64,000 nt of DNA. It comes from Shewanella algicola (lineage in GTDB: Bacteria > Pseudomonadota > Gammaproteobacteria > Enterobacterales > Shewanellaceae). This document shows positions 62,953 to 64,000 of this stretch, in pieces (the first letter of the stretch is position 1; the number at the start of each line of letters is the position of its first letter). Where the stretch lies: the NCBI RefSeq assembly GCF_014648035.1, contig NZ_BMQI01000021.1, forward strand, positions 1 through 64,000, written 5' to 3'. A program made the position numbers and the translations under genes. Below the pieces are notes generated by a model, which saw only the letters and a list, made by a program, of their open reading frames with translations, was not told where the DNA came from and searched no databases.

Positions 62953-64000
62953 ATGCTTAACTCGTATTCTGGATTCCGGTTATTTTTTCGTTTAGCACTG
63001 TTACTGACTTTATTTATGTGTGTAGGTGCTTTGTTAGGCCATATTGCTATTGTGACTTTGTTGGGGACTATTGGTTTACTCGCCTGGCATTACCGTCAAA
63101 TTACTCGTCTAAACTTTTGGTTATGGAAAGACAAAAAGTTAACCCCGCCTCAAGGCCAGGGCAGTTGGGAAGGGGTATTTAATGGTATTTATCGTTTACA
63201 AGGTAAAAACCGGCGCCGAGTAGGGCAATTAGCAACGTTACTTGCTCGTTTTCGTCAAGGTGCTGAGGCGTTGCCTGATGCTGCTGTGGTGCTCGATGCT
63301 GAACTTAACATTTTGTGGTGTAACAAACTGGCTCAATTAATTTTAGGGTTTGTGTGGCCGCAAGATAGTGGGCAGCGTATTGATAACCTTATTCGGCACC
63401 CTGATTTTTCTGATTATCTTAAAAAAGCGGATTTTAAAGAACCGCTTGAAATGCCGTCTCCTGTTTCTGATAAACGCTTACTCGAAATTCGCTTGATGAT
63501 TTATGGTGATAGACAGTTATTACTGATCGCTCGTGATATTACCCGTATTCATCAATTAGAGGGGATGCGCAAAGACTTTGTCGCGAACGTATCGCATGAG
63601 CTTAAAACGCCTTTAACCGTGTTACAAGGTTATTTAGAGATTATGCAAAGCATGGAGGAAGACGACTCTCCTAATCAAAAGCCGTTGTCGTTAATGCAAC
63701 AACAAACCCTAAGAATGCAATCGATGGTAGAGCAATTATTAGCCTTGTCGCGGATTGAAGATGCCGTTGATATTGATTTATCTAAAACCGTTAACATGAA
63801 GTTGATGATGGATATCTTAAAAGAAGAAGCTAAAGCACTAGCCGGTGATGAATATACCTTAGCGTTTAATTGTGAGGCAGGCTTAAACGCCCATGGTAGT
63901 GAAATTCAGTTGAGAAGTGCGTGTTCTAATTTAATCTCCAATGCACTGCGTTACACCGCACCTGGTGGCGTTATTACGGTGACGTGGCGTAGCGTTGCGA
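62953..64000 (+). CDS. phoR: Phosphate-regulon sensor kinase PhoR (partial, cut by window end)
   Basis: The first 349 codons are in the window, without a stop; the family has about 430. Residues 10-45 form two membrane helices close together with almost no periplasmic loop, as in PhoR, followed by a charged linker and a PAS domain (about 95-205, VVLDAELNILWCNKLAQ). The phospho-acceptor is H215 in VSHELKTPLTVLQGY. The N-box LRSACSNLISNALRYT is present; the G boxes lie beyond the edge. The ATG at 62953 has AGG eight bases before it. It phosphorylates PhoB at low phosphate. Confidence 0.94.
   Translation, partial: MLNSYSGFRLFFRLALLLTLFMCVGALLGHIAIVTLLGTIGLLAWHYRQITRLNFWLWKDKKLTPPQGQGSWEGVFNGIYRLQGKNRRRVGQLATLLARFRQGAEALPDAAVVLDAELNILWCNKLAQLILGFVWPQDSGQRIDNLIRHPDFSDYLKKADFKEPLEMPSPVSDKRLLEIRLMIYGDRQLLLIARDITRIHQLEGMRKDFVANVSHELKTPLTVLQGYLEIMQSMEEDDSPNQKPLSLMQQQTLRMQSMVEQLLALSRIEDAVDIDLSKTVNMKLMMDILKEEAKALAGDEYTLAFNCEAGLNAHGSEIQLRSACSNLISNALRYTAPGGVITVTWRSVA

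Overview
The window looks like a chromosome segment of a Shewanella species (gamma-Proteobacteria, Alteromonadales). The evidence is gene content and order: dld-II/lctP lactate genes next to nadK-grpE, then dxs-ispA-xseB, sodium-type stator genes pomAB, thiI, gcvA-ygdD-rlmM, xni-ppnN, rdgC, a porin and phoBR. Coding density, AT-rich spacers with bidirectional terminators, and uniform codon use are what a core chromosome shows. I saw no rRNA, tRNA, CRISPR array, prophage or complete insertion sequence. The only mobile-element signal is a probable insertion-sequence end at the left edge.

Left third (1-26.7 kb) is rich in signalling genes. A membrane diguanylate cyclase is cut short at the left edge. 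Next come an orphan TetR regulator with its own promoter/operator, then a 1638-residue CHASE-PAS-hybrid kinase coupled to a REC-GGDEF response regulator. Envelope and metabolic genes follow: a DUF3187 barrel, a FliK-like/FlhB-C-like pair, MlaA without a lipobox, an RssB-like regulator, a POT peptide transporter, an OmpA-like protein, MscS, an exported thiol peroxidase, threonine aldolase, a thioesterase and an iron alcohol dehydrogenase. The region ends with a 5TM-PAS-GGDEF-EAL protein.

Middle third (26.8-47.7 kb) is housekeeping: rhlE overlapping a CobW/YeiR GTPase, the D-lactate oxidation/uptake pair with a possible FNR/EtrA box, and divergent nadK/grpE with a near-consensus heat-shock promoter. 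It continues with the isoprenoid operon xseB-ispA-dxs, pomAB behind a good sigma-28 promoter, thiI, a small secreted protein, gcvA with a hydrolase, ygdD and rlmM, and an NAD-type isocitrate dehydrogenase.

Right third (48-64 kb) holds an S9 peptidase, ppnN-xni, a coiled-coil diguanylate cyclase beside a TPR/degenerate-GGDEF membrane protein, an M61 peptidase, rdgC-GST, a porin, and phoB-phoR behind three 11-bp Pho-box units. phoR runs off the right edge.

No wholly novel system stands out. The best leads are the GGDEF / TPR-pseudo-GGDEF pair, the FliK-like/FlhB-C pair outside a flagellar cluster, the MlaA without lipobox beside an RssB-like pseudophosphatase, the IS-truncated cyclase, and the long perfect palindromes flanking the orphan TetR gene.
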